From Phycisphaerales bacterium UBA7708 (GTDB lineage Bacteria; Planctomycetota; Phycisphaerae; Sedimentisphaerales; Anaerohalosphaeraceae): DNA of 6,656 nt. Positions 1 through 5,562 of this stretch are shown in pieces. The DNA lies in assembly GCA_002482415.1 (NCBI GenBank), contig DLFY01000096.1:6069-12724 (forward strand), written 5' to 3'. The translations under genes were made by a program, and so were the position numbers. The stretch's first letter is position 1, and each line of letters begins with the position of its first letter. The notes under the pieces are model-generated. The model saw only the letters and a program-made list of their open reading frames with translations. It was not told the origin of the DNA and ran no database searches.

Positions 1-35
1 GGCGGGGTCTCCAGCAGTTTTTTGGGTCTTCCCAT
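1..35 (-). CDS. Start of a minus-strand gene running off the left edge (unidentified, basic N-terminus)
   Basis: Only the first 11 complete codons are visible, reading MGRPKKLLETP from an ATG at 35-33 on the minus strand. Three observations support a real start. A purine-rich Shine-Dalgarno (AAAGG at 46-42, minus strand) lies 6 nt before the ATG. An in-frame TAA sits 15 nt upstream, so the reading frame cannot begin much earlier. The frame is open to the window edge. The GRPKK opening is basic and contains the GRP core seen in AT-hook-like minor-groove binders, but the same kind of opening is common in many unrelated DNA-binding or packaging proteins, so no function is assigned. The gene is divergent from the histone gene, with about 306 bp between the two start codons. 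Confidence 0.5.
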   Translation of the reverse strand, partial: MGRPKKLLETP

Positions 36-208
36 AATCAGCCTTTCTTAATGTCTGAGGCTCAAAACAATGCATCAGACGCAGGTTTTTTCGGTTATTT
101 GAGGGGACGGGTTAACGTGAAACAGCCCTTCGGAATCAAAATTTACGATGGAAACACGAAAAACAGGCCGGCAAAAATCATATTTTGCTGTTATAAGGCC
201 TCCGAATG

Positions 209-268
209 CAAAATTTTGTGTTTTTTTCAAATTTTTTTGTTGCTTTTCATCCCGGAGATTTACAAAAT
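209..268. promoter_or_regulatory. Phased A/T-tract region upstream of the histone gene (probable intrinsic bend)
   Basis: Runs of A or T recur about once per helical turn: A4T4 centred near 213.5, T7 near 224, A3T7 near 233.5, T4 near 244.5, and A4 near 265.5 (two turns on). Such phasing is the known sequence basis of intrinsic DNA curvature. A weak sigma70-like pair lies within it: TTGCTT at 240-245 and CAAAAT at 263-268 with a 17-nt spacer. The pair matches the consensus at only 3/6 and 4/6 positions, so the promoter assignment is tentative. The run could act as an UP-element-like or protein-bound activating region for the histone promoter. Confidence 0.4.
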
Positions 269-289
269 ACGCACAAGGATTGCGTTTTA

Positions 290-304
290 CGCCTGAATCA
301 GGCG
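290..304. promoter_or_regulatory. Perfect palindrome, candidate operator before the histone gene
   Basis: The sequence CGCCTGAATCAGGCG has perfect 7-bp inverted arms around a single central base. It ends 37 bp before the histone start codon. It is not followed by a T run, so it is not an intrinsic terminator. If transcription starts from TTGCGT (280-285) and GATATT (304-309), an 18-nt spacer arrangement with weak matches, the palindrome would fill the space between the -35 and -10 boxes, a classic repressor position. If transcription starts further upstream, it would instead be a 6-bp RNA hairpin with an AAT loop in the 5' leader. The sequence does not settle which. Confidence 0.45.
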
Positions 305-341
305 ATATTATTGGAACCACTTAACATGGAGGTAAACACAA

Positions 342-557
342 ATGGCAAAGAAAAAAGCCGCAGCAAAGAGCGCCAAGAAAGAAAAAGAAATGCTGGTCGT
401 CGCCAGCAAAGTCAAAGCCTATGTCAAAAGCAAAGGCATGATGACTTCTTCGGAAGCACTTCCGGCGCTGAATGAATGCATCTATGCGATGCTGGATGCC
501 GCCCTGGCCCGCACACAGGCCAACAAGCGCAGCACCCTGAAGCCCCAGGATATGTAA
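342..557 (+). CDS. Bacterial histone-fold protein, single fold, third helix truncated, lysine-rich N-terminal tail
   Basis: This 71-residue basic protein most likely binds and organises DNA as a histone-fold dimer. Residues 1-16 form a tail with seven lysines (K3, K4, K5, K9, K12, K13, K15). Residues 19-31 fit helix 1, 32-36 the first loop, and 36-61 the long helix 2. Residues 61-70 (NKRSTLKPQD) match the second loop of archaeal histones, which read GRKTIKAED in HMfB. R63 and D70 keep the seven-residue spacing of the Arg-Asp clamp typical of the fold, and T65 fits the RKT motif. The chain stops at M71, so helix 3 is essentially absent, as in the short histones described from bacteria such as Bdellovibrio. 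The start is set by GGAGG at 328-332, 9 nt before the ATG. The gene is apparently monocistronic, with a terminator downstream at 613-639. Fold assignment is by motif reading, not a profile search. The DNA-binding mode is unknown. Confidence 0.8.
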   Translation: MAKKKAAAKSAKKEKEMLVVASKVKAYVKSKGMMTSSEALPALNECIYAMLDAALARTQANKRSTLKPQDM

Positions 558-568
558 TTGGGGTTTTG

Positions 569-618
569 ACGGCCCTCTTTGCAGGCTCGTCAGACATGAC
601 TCAACAGAAAGAGGCCGT
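569..618 (+). promoter_or_regulatory. Long-range stem that competes with the histone terminator
   Basis: Bases 569-580 (ACGGCCCTCTTT) can pair with 608-618 (AAAGAGGCCGT) in 11 base pairs, with one bulged C at 575. The 3' arm overlaps the 5' arm of the terminator hairpin (613-621 plus its A-rich extension 608-612), so the two structures are mutually exclusive. The loop holds a small internal GTCA/TGAC hairpin (589-600). The 5' arm begins 11 nt after the histone stop codon, close enough for a terminating ribosome to cover its start. This could be an attenuator-like switch between termination and read-through, or simply a stable 3' end. The pairing is seen in the sequence. A regulatory role is inference. 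Confidence 0.35.
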
Positions 619-639
619 TTCGAAAGGAACGGTCTTTTT
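608..639 (+). terminator. Intrinsic terminator of the histone gene
   Basis: Bases 613-621 pair with 626-634 (GGCCGTTTC / GGAACGGTC) in nine pairs including two G-U wobbles, closed by a GAAA tetraloop at 622-625. Five T residues follow at 635-639. The preceding AAAGA (608-612) can extend the stem against the T run. This is a strong Rho-independent terminator shape, 50-80 nt after the histone stop codon. It separates the histone transcript from the downstream glucan operon. Confidence 0.85.
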
Positions 640-768
640 CTTCATAAAAGGCATATCGTTTCAGGTGTGCGCAAATTTAACATATTATTATACATACATT
701 ATCTGTTAATACGATATTATATTCTACAGCCCCCGATACAATCATTTAATATTTTCACAAAAAATTTA
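640..768. other. AT-rich intergenic stretch without a recognisable gene
   Basis: Between the histone terminator and the operon promoter no reading frame shows protein-family features or a convincing ribosome binding site. The stretch is AT-rich, with several -10-like words (TATTAT at 683-688, TATTAT at 715-720, TATATT at 718-723) that lack a good -35 partner. TTAACA (677-682) and TGTTAA (704-709) form a 6-bp inverted repeat 21 bp apart. No RNA gene fold is evident by eye. Confidence 0.6.
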
Positions 769-797
769 TAGACGCTTCATCAAAGCCACCTTATAAT
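769..797 (+). promoter_or_regulatory. Sigma70-type promoter of the glycogen operon
   Basis: A perfect -10 box TATAAT (792-797) is preceded by TAGACG (769-774, 4 of 6 matches to TTGACA) with an optimal 17-nt spacer. Upstream sequence is AT-rich (741-768), including an A-tract at 758-764. Transcription would begin near 804, leaving a leader of about 94 nt before the glycosyltransferase start. This is the best promoter match in the window. Confidence 0.65.
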
Positions 798-816
798 AGC
801 ACTATTAAATAAAAAT

Positions 817-829
817 GACATTTTATGTC
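817..829 (+). promoter_or_regulatory. Inverted repeat just downstream of the predicted transcription start
   Basis: GACAT (817-821) and ATGTC (825-829) are 5-bp inverted arms around TTT. The element lies about 13-25 nt after the predicted transcription start of the operon. It could be an operator half-site pair or a small leader hairpin. Short arms in AT-rich sequence make chance occurrence plausible. Confidence 0.25.
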
Positions 830-847
830 TTGAGCTCTGGCTGAAAA

Positions 848-901
848 ATGGAATTTTCACATAAAAATAAGGCATTGAGGCTAATCGGGGTTAAGCTATG
901 A
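848..901 (+). other. Possible 17-codon leader ORF overlapping the glycosyltransferase start
   Basis: An ATG at 848-850 opens a frame reading MEFSHKNKALRLIGVKL and stopping at TGA 899-901. That stop overlaps the glycosyltransferase ATG (898-900) in an ATGA arrangement, the geometry used for translational coupling. No strong Shine-Dalgarno precedes it. The peptide has no run of one amino acid that would suggest attenuation. It may be a chance frame. Confidence 0.2.
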
Positions 902-2250
902 AAGTGTTCATGCTCGGCTGGGAGTTTCCGCCGTTTATCAGCGGTGGCCTCGGAACAGCTTGTCACGGATTGACCAGGGCGATGAGCGATCTGGGCGTGG
1001 AAGTTGTGTTCGTCCTTCCAAAACCATTTCAGCAAACCGCAAACAACCATGTACGCATGCTGACGCCTTTGCAGGTCAAGCCGCAAACGGTCACATCAAC
1101 TCAAATTGCGACAAGTTTCGTACAGAAAGAGTTGAAACATGTCACGTTTCATGCCATTAATTCAGCTCTGCAGCCTTATGCAACACCGCAGGTGTATCAG
1201 CAGCAGATTGAACAGCTTATCCATCAAAAAGCGACGCAGGAGCAGTTTAAAGCGATTAACGGCATGGAAGAGGTTCGCCACTGGCTCAGCCAGGAACCCA
1301 GCGCCATGGGCCAGCCCGGCCATTACAGCGGCGATATGTACACCGAAGTACATCGTTACGCCGCCTCTGCGGTTCGACTGGCCATGCAGGAACAATTTGA
1401 TGTCATTCATGCCCATGACTGGATGACTTATCCGGCCGGCATTGCCGTGGCCGCAATTTCCGGAAAACCCCTGGTTATTCACGTTCATTCTACAGAATAT
1501 GACCGCAGCGGCGAGCATGTCAATCCGATGATTTACGATATTGAACGCCGGGGAATGCACGCCGCCCGCAAGATTATCGCCGTAAGCCACATGACCCGCA
1601 ACATCATTCTGGCCCGCTACGGTATTACCGGGGATAAAGTTGAAGTCGTTTATAATGGCGTCGAGCGTAACGGTGACGCCTCGCAATATAATAAAATCGG
1701 CATCCGCAGTGATGAAAAGATTGTCCTGTTCCTCGGACGCATTACCATGCAGAAAGGCCCGGAATATTTCCTGATGTCCGCGCGCAAGGTCCTTGAGGTC
1801 ATGGATAATGTCAAATTTGTCATGGCCGGCTCCGGCGATATGATGCACCGCATGATCGAAATGGCAACCCAAATGGGCATCGGTGGCAAAGTGCTGTTTA
1901 CAGGCTTCCTCCACGGCAAAGACGTCCAGAAAGTCTTCCAGATGGCGGATTTATATGTCATGCCCTCCGTATCGGAACCTTTCGGCATCGCCCCGCTGGA
2001 AGCCCTGAATTATGATGTTCCGGTGCTCATCAGCAAGCAAAGCGGTGTCGCCGAAGTGCTGCATCATGTATTAAAGGTCGATTTCTGGGACATCAACGAA
2101 ATGGCCAATAAGATTCTGGCGGTTCTCAAATACCCCCCGCTGCAGTTAACCCTGCGCGAACACGGCAATTTCGAGGTTCGCAAGCTGCGATGGTCCGATG
2201 CCGCCCGGAAATGTATAAAAGTGTATCAGGAGATGACGCAGGGCGGTTAA
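898..2250 (+). CDS. Glycogen synthase-type glycosyltransferase (GT-B fold, GT4/GT5-like)
   Basis: This 450-residue cytoplasmic enzyme probably transfers glucose from a nucleotide sugar to a growing alpha-glucan. The N-terminal domain opens with GWEFPPFISGGLGTACHG. The GGLG loop (residues 16-19) corresponds to the acceptor/donor loop of starch and glycogen synthases (KTGGL in GlgA). HAHDW at 171-175 is another conserved element of that domain. The C-terminal domain has the nucleotide-sugar site: GRITMQKG (280-287) with R281 and K286 as phosphate-binding residues, and SEPFGIAPLE with E360 and E368 forming the EX7E motif. An in-frame TAA at 892-894 rules out a longer start; GGGG at 887-890 is a modest ribosome binding site. 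It is the first gene of the operon, 27 bp before a GH57 gene. Donor (ADP- or UDP-glucose) cannot be read from the sequence. A GT4 enzyme making another glucoside is the main alternative. Confidence 0.85.
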   Translation: MKVFMLGWEFPPFISGGLGTACHGLTRAMSDLGVEVVFVLPKPFQQTANNHVRMLTPLQVKPQTVTSTQIATSFVQKELKHVTFHAINSALQPYATPQVYQQQIEQLIHQKATQEQFKAINGMEEVRHWLSQEPSAMGQPGHYSGDMYTEVHRYAASAVRLAMQEQFDVIHAHDWMTYPAGIAVAAISGKPLVIHVHSTEYDRSGEHVNPMIYDIERRGMHAARKIIAVSHMTRNIILARYGITGDKVEVVYNGVERNGDASQYNKIGIRSDEKIVLFLGRITMQKGPEYFLMSARKVLEVMDNVKFVMAGSGDMMHRMIEMATQMGIGGKVLFTGFLHGKDVQKVFQMADLYVMPSVSEPFGIAPLEALNYDVPVLISKQSGVAEVLHHVLKVDFWDINEMANKILAVLKYPPLQLTLREHGNFEVRKLRWSDAARKCIKVYQEMTQGG

Positions 2251-2277
2251 TCGCGCTGCCGGACAATAAGGATTGTT

Positions 2278-3498
2278 ATGCCGTCGGTTTGTTTCTACTT
2301 TCAAGTTCATCAGCCTTTTCGACTCAGGCATTATACGATTTTCGACAAGACACCGAATTATTTCGATGACTTCCGAAATGCGTCTATCTGTCGTAAGGTG
2401 GCCAACAAGTGCTATCTGCCTACGAATCGGCTCTTGCTGGATGTCATCCGCCGGTATGAAGGACGCTTCAAAGTCGCTTTCAGCCTGACCGGGGTGGTCC
2501 TGGAGCAATTCCAGCAGTTTTGTCCCGAGGTCATGAGCACTTTTGACGCCCTGGCACAGACCGGCTGCGTGGAGTTTCTGGCTGAAACCTATTACCACAG
2601 TCTGAGTTTTCTGTACGCCCGCCAGGAATTCATTGAACAGGTCAACATGCAGATGCAGTTGATTCAAAAACTCTTCGGCCAGACACCGCGGGTCTTTCGT
2701 AATACCGAGCTGATTTACAACAATCAGCTTGCCGAAACCATTGAGGCCATGGGTAAATTTGACGCCGTGATCACCGAAGGCGCCGACCATGTCCTGGGCC
2801 ATCGCAACAGCAATTTTGTGTATCGCCCCCCAAACTGCAAAAATCTCAAGCTGCTGCTGAAAAATTATTCGCTCAGTGATGATATCGCGTTTCGCTTCAG
2901 CAATCGGCAGTGGAACGAATACCCCCTGATGGCCAACAAATTCGCTTCCTGGGTCAACCGTATCAATGGCAATGGCCAGGTCGTCAACCTCTTTATGGAC
3001 TATGAAACATTCGGCGAGCACCAGTGGCAGGATACCGGCATATTCGATTTTATGGCCCATCTGCCCCGGGAAGTGCTCAGCCATTCGGACAATGATTTCA
3101 AAACACCCAGTGAAGTGGCGGATGCCTACCCGGCCATGGACGTGGTCGATGTGCCGCATATCATCAGTTGGGCCGATACGGAACGGGATTTATCGGCATG
3201 GCTTGGCAATGCCATGCAGTCCAACGCTTTGCACGAAGTCTATCGCCTTGAAAAGATGGTCAAGCAAACCCGGGATGACCAGCTTCTGGCAGACTGGAGA
3301 AAGCTGCAGACCTCGGATCATTTTTATTACATGTGTACCAAATATTTCGCCGACGGCGATGTGCATAAATACTTCAACCCCTATGATTCGCCGTATGATT
3401 CCTACATCAATTATATGAATGTGCTGAATAATCTCAAGGCTCGCTGTGAACAGGCACTGCCGGGGCAAGCACCCCGGAATAGTCCCGAAGCACAGTGA
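2278..3498 (+). CDS. GH57 family alpha-amylase-type glycoside hydrolase
   Basis: This 406-residue enzyme probably cleaves or transfers alpha-1,4-glucan chains with retention, acting in the cytoplasm (no signal peptide). GH57 landmarks appear in order: VHQP at 10-13, GCVEFLAETYYHS at 96-108, FRNTELIY with E144 as the likely nucleophile, and FMDYETFGEHQ with D241 as the likely acid/base. The length matches the compact GH57 amylase type found beside glycogen synthases in archaea and bacteria. It is shorter than GH57 branching enzymes, which carry an extra C-terminal domain, though a transferase activity cannot be excluded. TAAGGA at 2267-2272, 5 nt before the ATG, is a good ribosome binding site. 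It lies 27 bp after the glycosyltransferase and 36 bp before the debranching enzyme. A long open frame on the opposite strand (2146-3159) is a shadow of its codon usage. Confidence 0.88.
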   Translation: MPSVCFYFQVHQPFRLRHYTIFDKTPNYFDDFRNASICRKVANKCYLPTNRLLLDVIRRYEGRFKVAFSLTGVVLEQFQQFCPEVMSTFDALAQTGCVEFLAETYYHSLSFLYARQEFIEQVNMQMQLIQKLFGQTPRVFRNTELIYNNQLAETIEAMGKFDAVITEGADHVLGHRNSNFVYRPPNCKNLKLLLKNYSLSDDIAFRFSNRQWNEYPLMANKFASWVNRINGNGQVVNLFMDYETFGEHQWQDTGIFDFMAHLPREVLSHSDNDFKTPSEVADAYPAMDVVDVPHIISWADTERDLSAWLGNAMQSNALHEVYRLEKMVKQTRDDQLLADWRKLQTSDHFYYMCTKYFADGDVHKYFNPYDSPYDSYINYMNVLNNLKARCEQALPGQAPRNSPEAQ

Positions 3499-3534
3499 TG
3501 CGCGAATTGAATTGCTCAATAGAGTTTCGGATTT

Positions 3535-5562
3535 ATGACCAAAACAAATAAACACGCACAGGGTACGACCATTCAGTTCAACCTTAAGAACTCCCCGCTG
3601 GAGCTTTTGGTTGAGCGTGAATGGCTGCTGACCAACAGTCGGGCCGGCTTTTCCAGCAGCACTGTGGCCGGCTGTAATACCCGCCGCTATCATGCCCTGC
3701 TGATTGGATCCCGCACTCCCCCTGCCAATCGCATTAAATCACTGGCCACCTGCCTTGAAACCATGCATCGCGGTAATGGACAGGAATTCTCGTTCAGCTG
3801 CTTTGAGTTTGATAAGGCCTTTCATCCGCAGGGATATCAATATCTGACCGCGTTTCGAAAGGACATCGGTGTCCACTGGGATTACCGGATGGATTTTGCA
3901 GCCCTGACCCGGTCGCTTTATCTGCTTCCGGACAGTGATACAATAGCCCTGACCTACACTTTCACTGAAGTCAAAGAAGCATTTGATTTTTCCATCAGGC
4001 CCTTTGCTTCGATGCGGGATTTCCATAGCCTTCAAAATGAATCCACGCATCTCTATTCGGTATGGAATGACCAGGAAATCGCCATCCAGAACGACAGCGA
4101 TCCCAACGGCAAACTCCTGCTGCATTGCGATTTGACTCGGTTTGAACAGCAGCCTCAGTGGTGGCGACGATTTTTCTATCGTCAGGAGCAGCGCCGCGGT
4201 CAGGATTGCTTTGAAGACCTCTGGTCACCGGGTGTATTCACGCGGCGAATCGAAAAGCCCTGCAGGCTGACATTCTGGGCGGCATTCACCGACGACCTGG
4301 AGTCCAATAACAGCCTGGATCAGATGGATATCGATATTGTCATCGATAGTCTGCAGCTCAAACAGAAAGAACTGCTCAAAAAAGCCGACACGGCCGACCC
4401 CGTCTGCAGCCAACTGTTTATTTCCGCCGGCCAGTTTGTGGTGGAGCGGAATATCGGCGATCGCCCAACCCCGACAATCATTGCGGGTTATCCGTGGTTC
4501 CTTGACTGGGGCCGGGATACCTTTATTGCTCTGGAAGGTTTGTGCCTGTGCACCGGGCAAAACCTGACTGCTGCCGGCGTGCTGCAAACCTTTGCCAAAG
4601 CCGTCAGTGAAGGCATGATTCCAAACCGTTTTGACGACTACGGCCACGGTGCCCATTATAACAGCGTCGATGCCTCGATGTGGTTTGTCCATGCCGCCTT
4701 TGCCTATTTGCGAGCCACCGATGATCGTCAGACTTTCAGCGGAAAACTTCTTCCGGCCATCAAATGGATCGTGGACTCCTACCGGCGCGGAACGCGCTTT
4801 GATATTCATGCCGACAAGGACAGCCTGATTTCCGCCGGAAACGCCGATACCCAGCTCACCTGGATGGACGCCAAATGCAACGGCGTTGTATTTACGCCCC
4901 GCTATGGCAAGTCCGTCGAAATTAATGCACTGTGGTACAACGCCCTGCGAAATCTGGAATGCTATTATCAGGATAAAAACATCGAGCAGACGGCCTTTTA
5001 TCACACCCTGGCCGAAGAGGTTCAGAAAAGCTTTTCCAGGATATTCTGGAATGAAAAAAACAACTGCCTGTTTGACTGCATCCTGCCGGATGGAACCGAA
5101 GACGCCAGCATCCGACCCAATCAGATACTGGCCGTCAGCCTGCCCTATTCACCGCTGACCAAAGCACAGCAGCAAAAAGTCGTTCAGGTGGTGCAGGACC
5201 ACCTTCTGACTCCGCACGGCCTGCGAAGCCTCAGCCCCACGGACAGTCGATATGTCCCCCGGTATGAAGGCGGCCCCTTTGAGCGGGATTCGGCCTATCA
5301 TCAGGGAACCGTCTGGGCGTGGCTGATCGGGCCTTTTGTCGAGGCGTATTTGCGTATCAACAGCTTCACGCCGGAAGCCAAACGCCAGGCCGATAAATTC
5401 CTGGAACCGCTCCTGACGCATTTTATCGAGGACGGCTGCATCGGCAGTATCAGCGAGGTCTTTGACGGCGATCCGCCGCAGAAACCCAAAGGCTGCTTTG
5501 CTCAGGCATGGAGTGTCGCCGAAGTCCTGCGGGCCTGGATGCTGATTCATAAAAGCAAATAA
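3535..5562 (+). CDS. Glycogen debranching enzyme, amylo-alpha-1,6-glucosidase (GH133)
   Basis: This 675-residue cytoplasmic enzyme is expected to hydrolyse alpha-1,6-linked glucose at branch points of glycogen. The N-terminal GDE domain includes EWLLTNSRAGFSSSTVAG and NTRRYHALL (about residues 29-55), the usual opening of bacterial debranching enzymes. The C-terminal (alpha/alpha)6 catalytic domain starts near residue 290. It carries PWFLDWGRDTFIAL (320-333), KSVEINALWYN (459-469), YEGGPFERDSAYHQGTVW (577-594) and SEVFDGD (640-646). D328 and E641 sit in the most conserved catalytic-pocket motifs, with E641 the likely catalytic base by comparison with the family. An in-frame TAG at 3520-3522 prevents a longer start; the ribosome binding site is weak (AGAG at 3521-3524), suggesting coupling to the GH57 gene 36 bp upstream. 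The stop codon overlaps the next start. It looks intact and of normal length for the bacterial form. Confidence 0.92.
   Translation: MTKTNKHAQGTTIQFNLKNSPLELLVEREWLLTNSRAGFSSSTVAGCNTRRYHALLIGSRTPPANRIKSLATCLETMHRGNGQEFSFSCFEFDKAFHPQGYQYLTAFRKDIGVHWDYRMDFAALTRSLYLLPDSDTIALTYTFTEVKEAFDFSIRPFASMRDFHSLQNESTHLYSVWNDQEIAIQNDSDPNGKLLLHCDLTRFEQQPQWWRRFFYRQEQRRGQDCFEDLWSPGVFTRRIEKPCRLTFWAAFTDDLESNNSLDQMDIDIVIDSLQLKQKELLKKADTADPVCSQLFISAGQFVVERNIGDRPTPTIIAGYPWFLDWGRDTFIALEGLCLCTGQNLTAAGVLQTFAKAVSEGMIPNRFDDYGHGAHYNSVDASMWFVHAAFAYLRATDDRQTFSGKLLPAIKWIVDSYRRGTRFDIHADKDSLISAGNADTQLTWMDAKCNGVVFTPRYGKSVEINALWYNALRNLECYYQDKNIEQTAFYHTLAEEVQKSFSRIFWNEKNNCLFDCILPDGTEDASIRPNQILAVSLPYSPLTKAQQQKVVQVVQDHLLTPHGLRSLSPTDSRYVPRYEGGPFERDSAYHQGTVWAWLIGPFVEAYLRINSFTPEAKRQADKFLEPLLTHFIEDGCIGSISEVFDGDPPQKPKGCFAQAWSVAEVLRAWMLIHKSK

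Noticed and set aside
53..90. GTCTGA / TCAGAC inverted repeat (53-58, 75-80) followed by a T run, as a terminator
   Set aside because: Only a 6-bp stem with a 16-nt loop, and no plus-strand gene is visible upstream that it could terminate.
75..320. Minus-strand 81-codon frame in the histone upstream region
   Set aside because: It covers the phased A/T tracts and palindrome, has no family features, and the plus-strand regulatory reading explains the region better.
206..475. Plus-strand frame overlapping the histone gene in another phase
   Set aside because: It reads through the T tracts and then out of phase through the histone gene; it lacks a ribosome binding site and any protein-like pattern.
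476..709. Plus-strand 77-codon frame after and overlapping the histone gene
   Set aside because: It starts inside the histone gene out of phase and runs through the terminator hairpin; no independent support.
1162..1914. Minus-strand open frame (250 codons) opposite the glycosyltransferase
   Set aside because: Composition is typical of a shadow frame (rich in His, Asn and Ile), and the sense strand has clear GT-B motifs.
2146..3159. Long minus-strand open frame (337 codons) opposite the GH57 gene
   Set aside because: It lies entirely over conserved GH57 and glycosyltransferase coding sequence, shows no family motif, and is explained by codon usage of the sense gene.
4225..5004. Minus-strand open frame (259 codons) opposite the debranching enzyme
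   Set aside because: Antisense to the conserved catalytic domain of GH133, with no recognisable features and no ribosome binding site of note.
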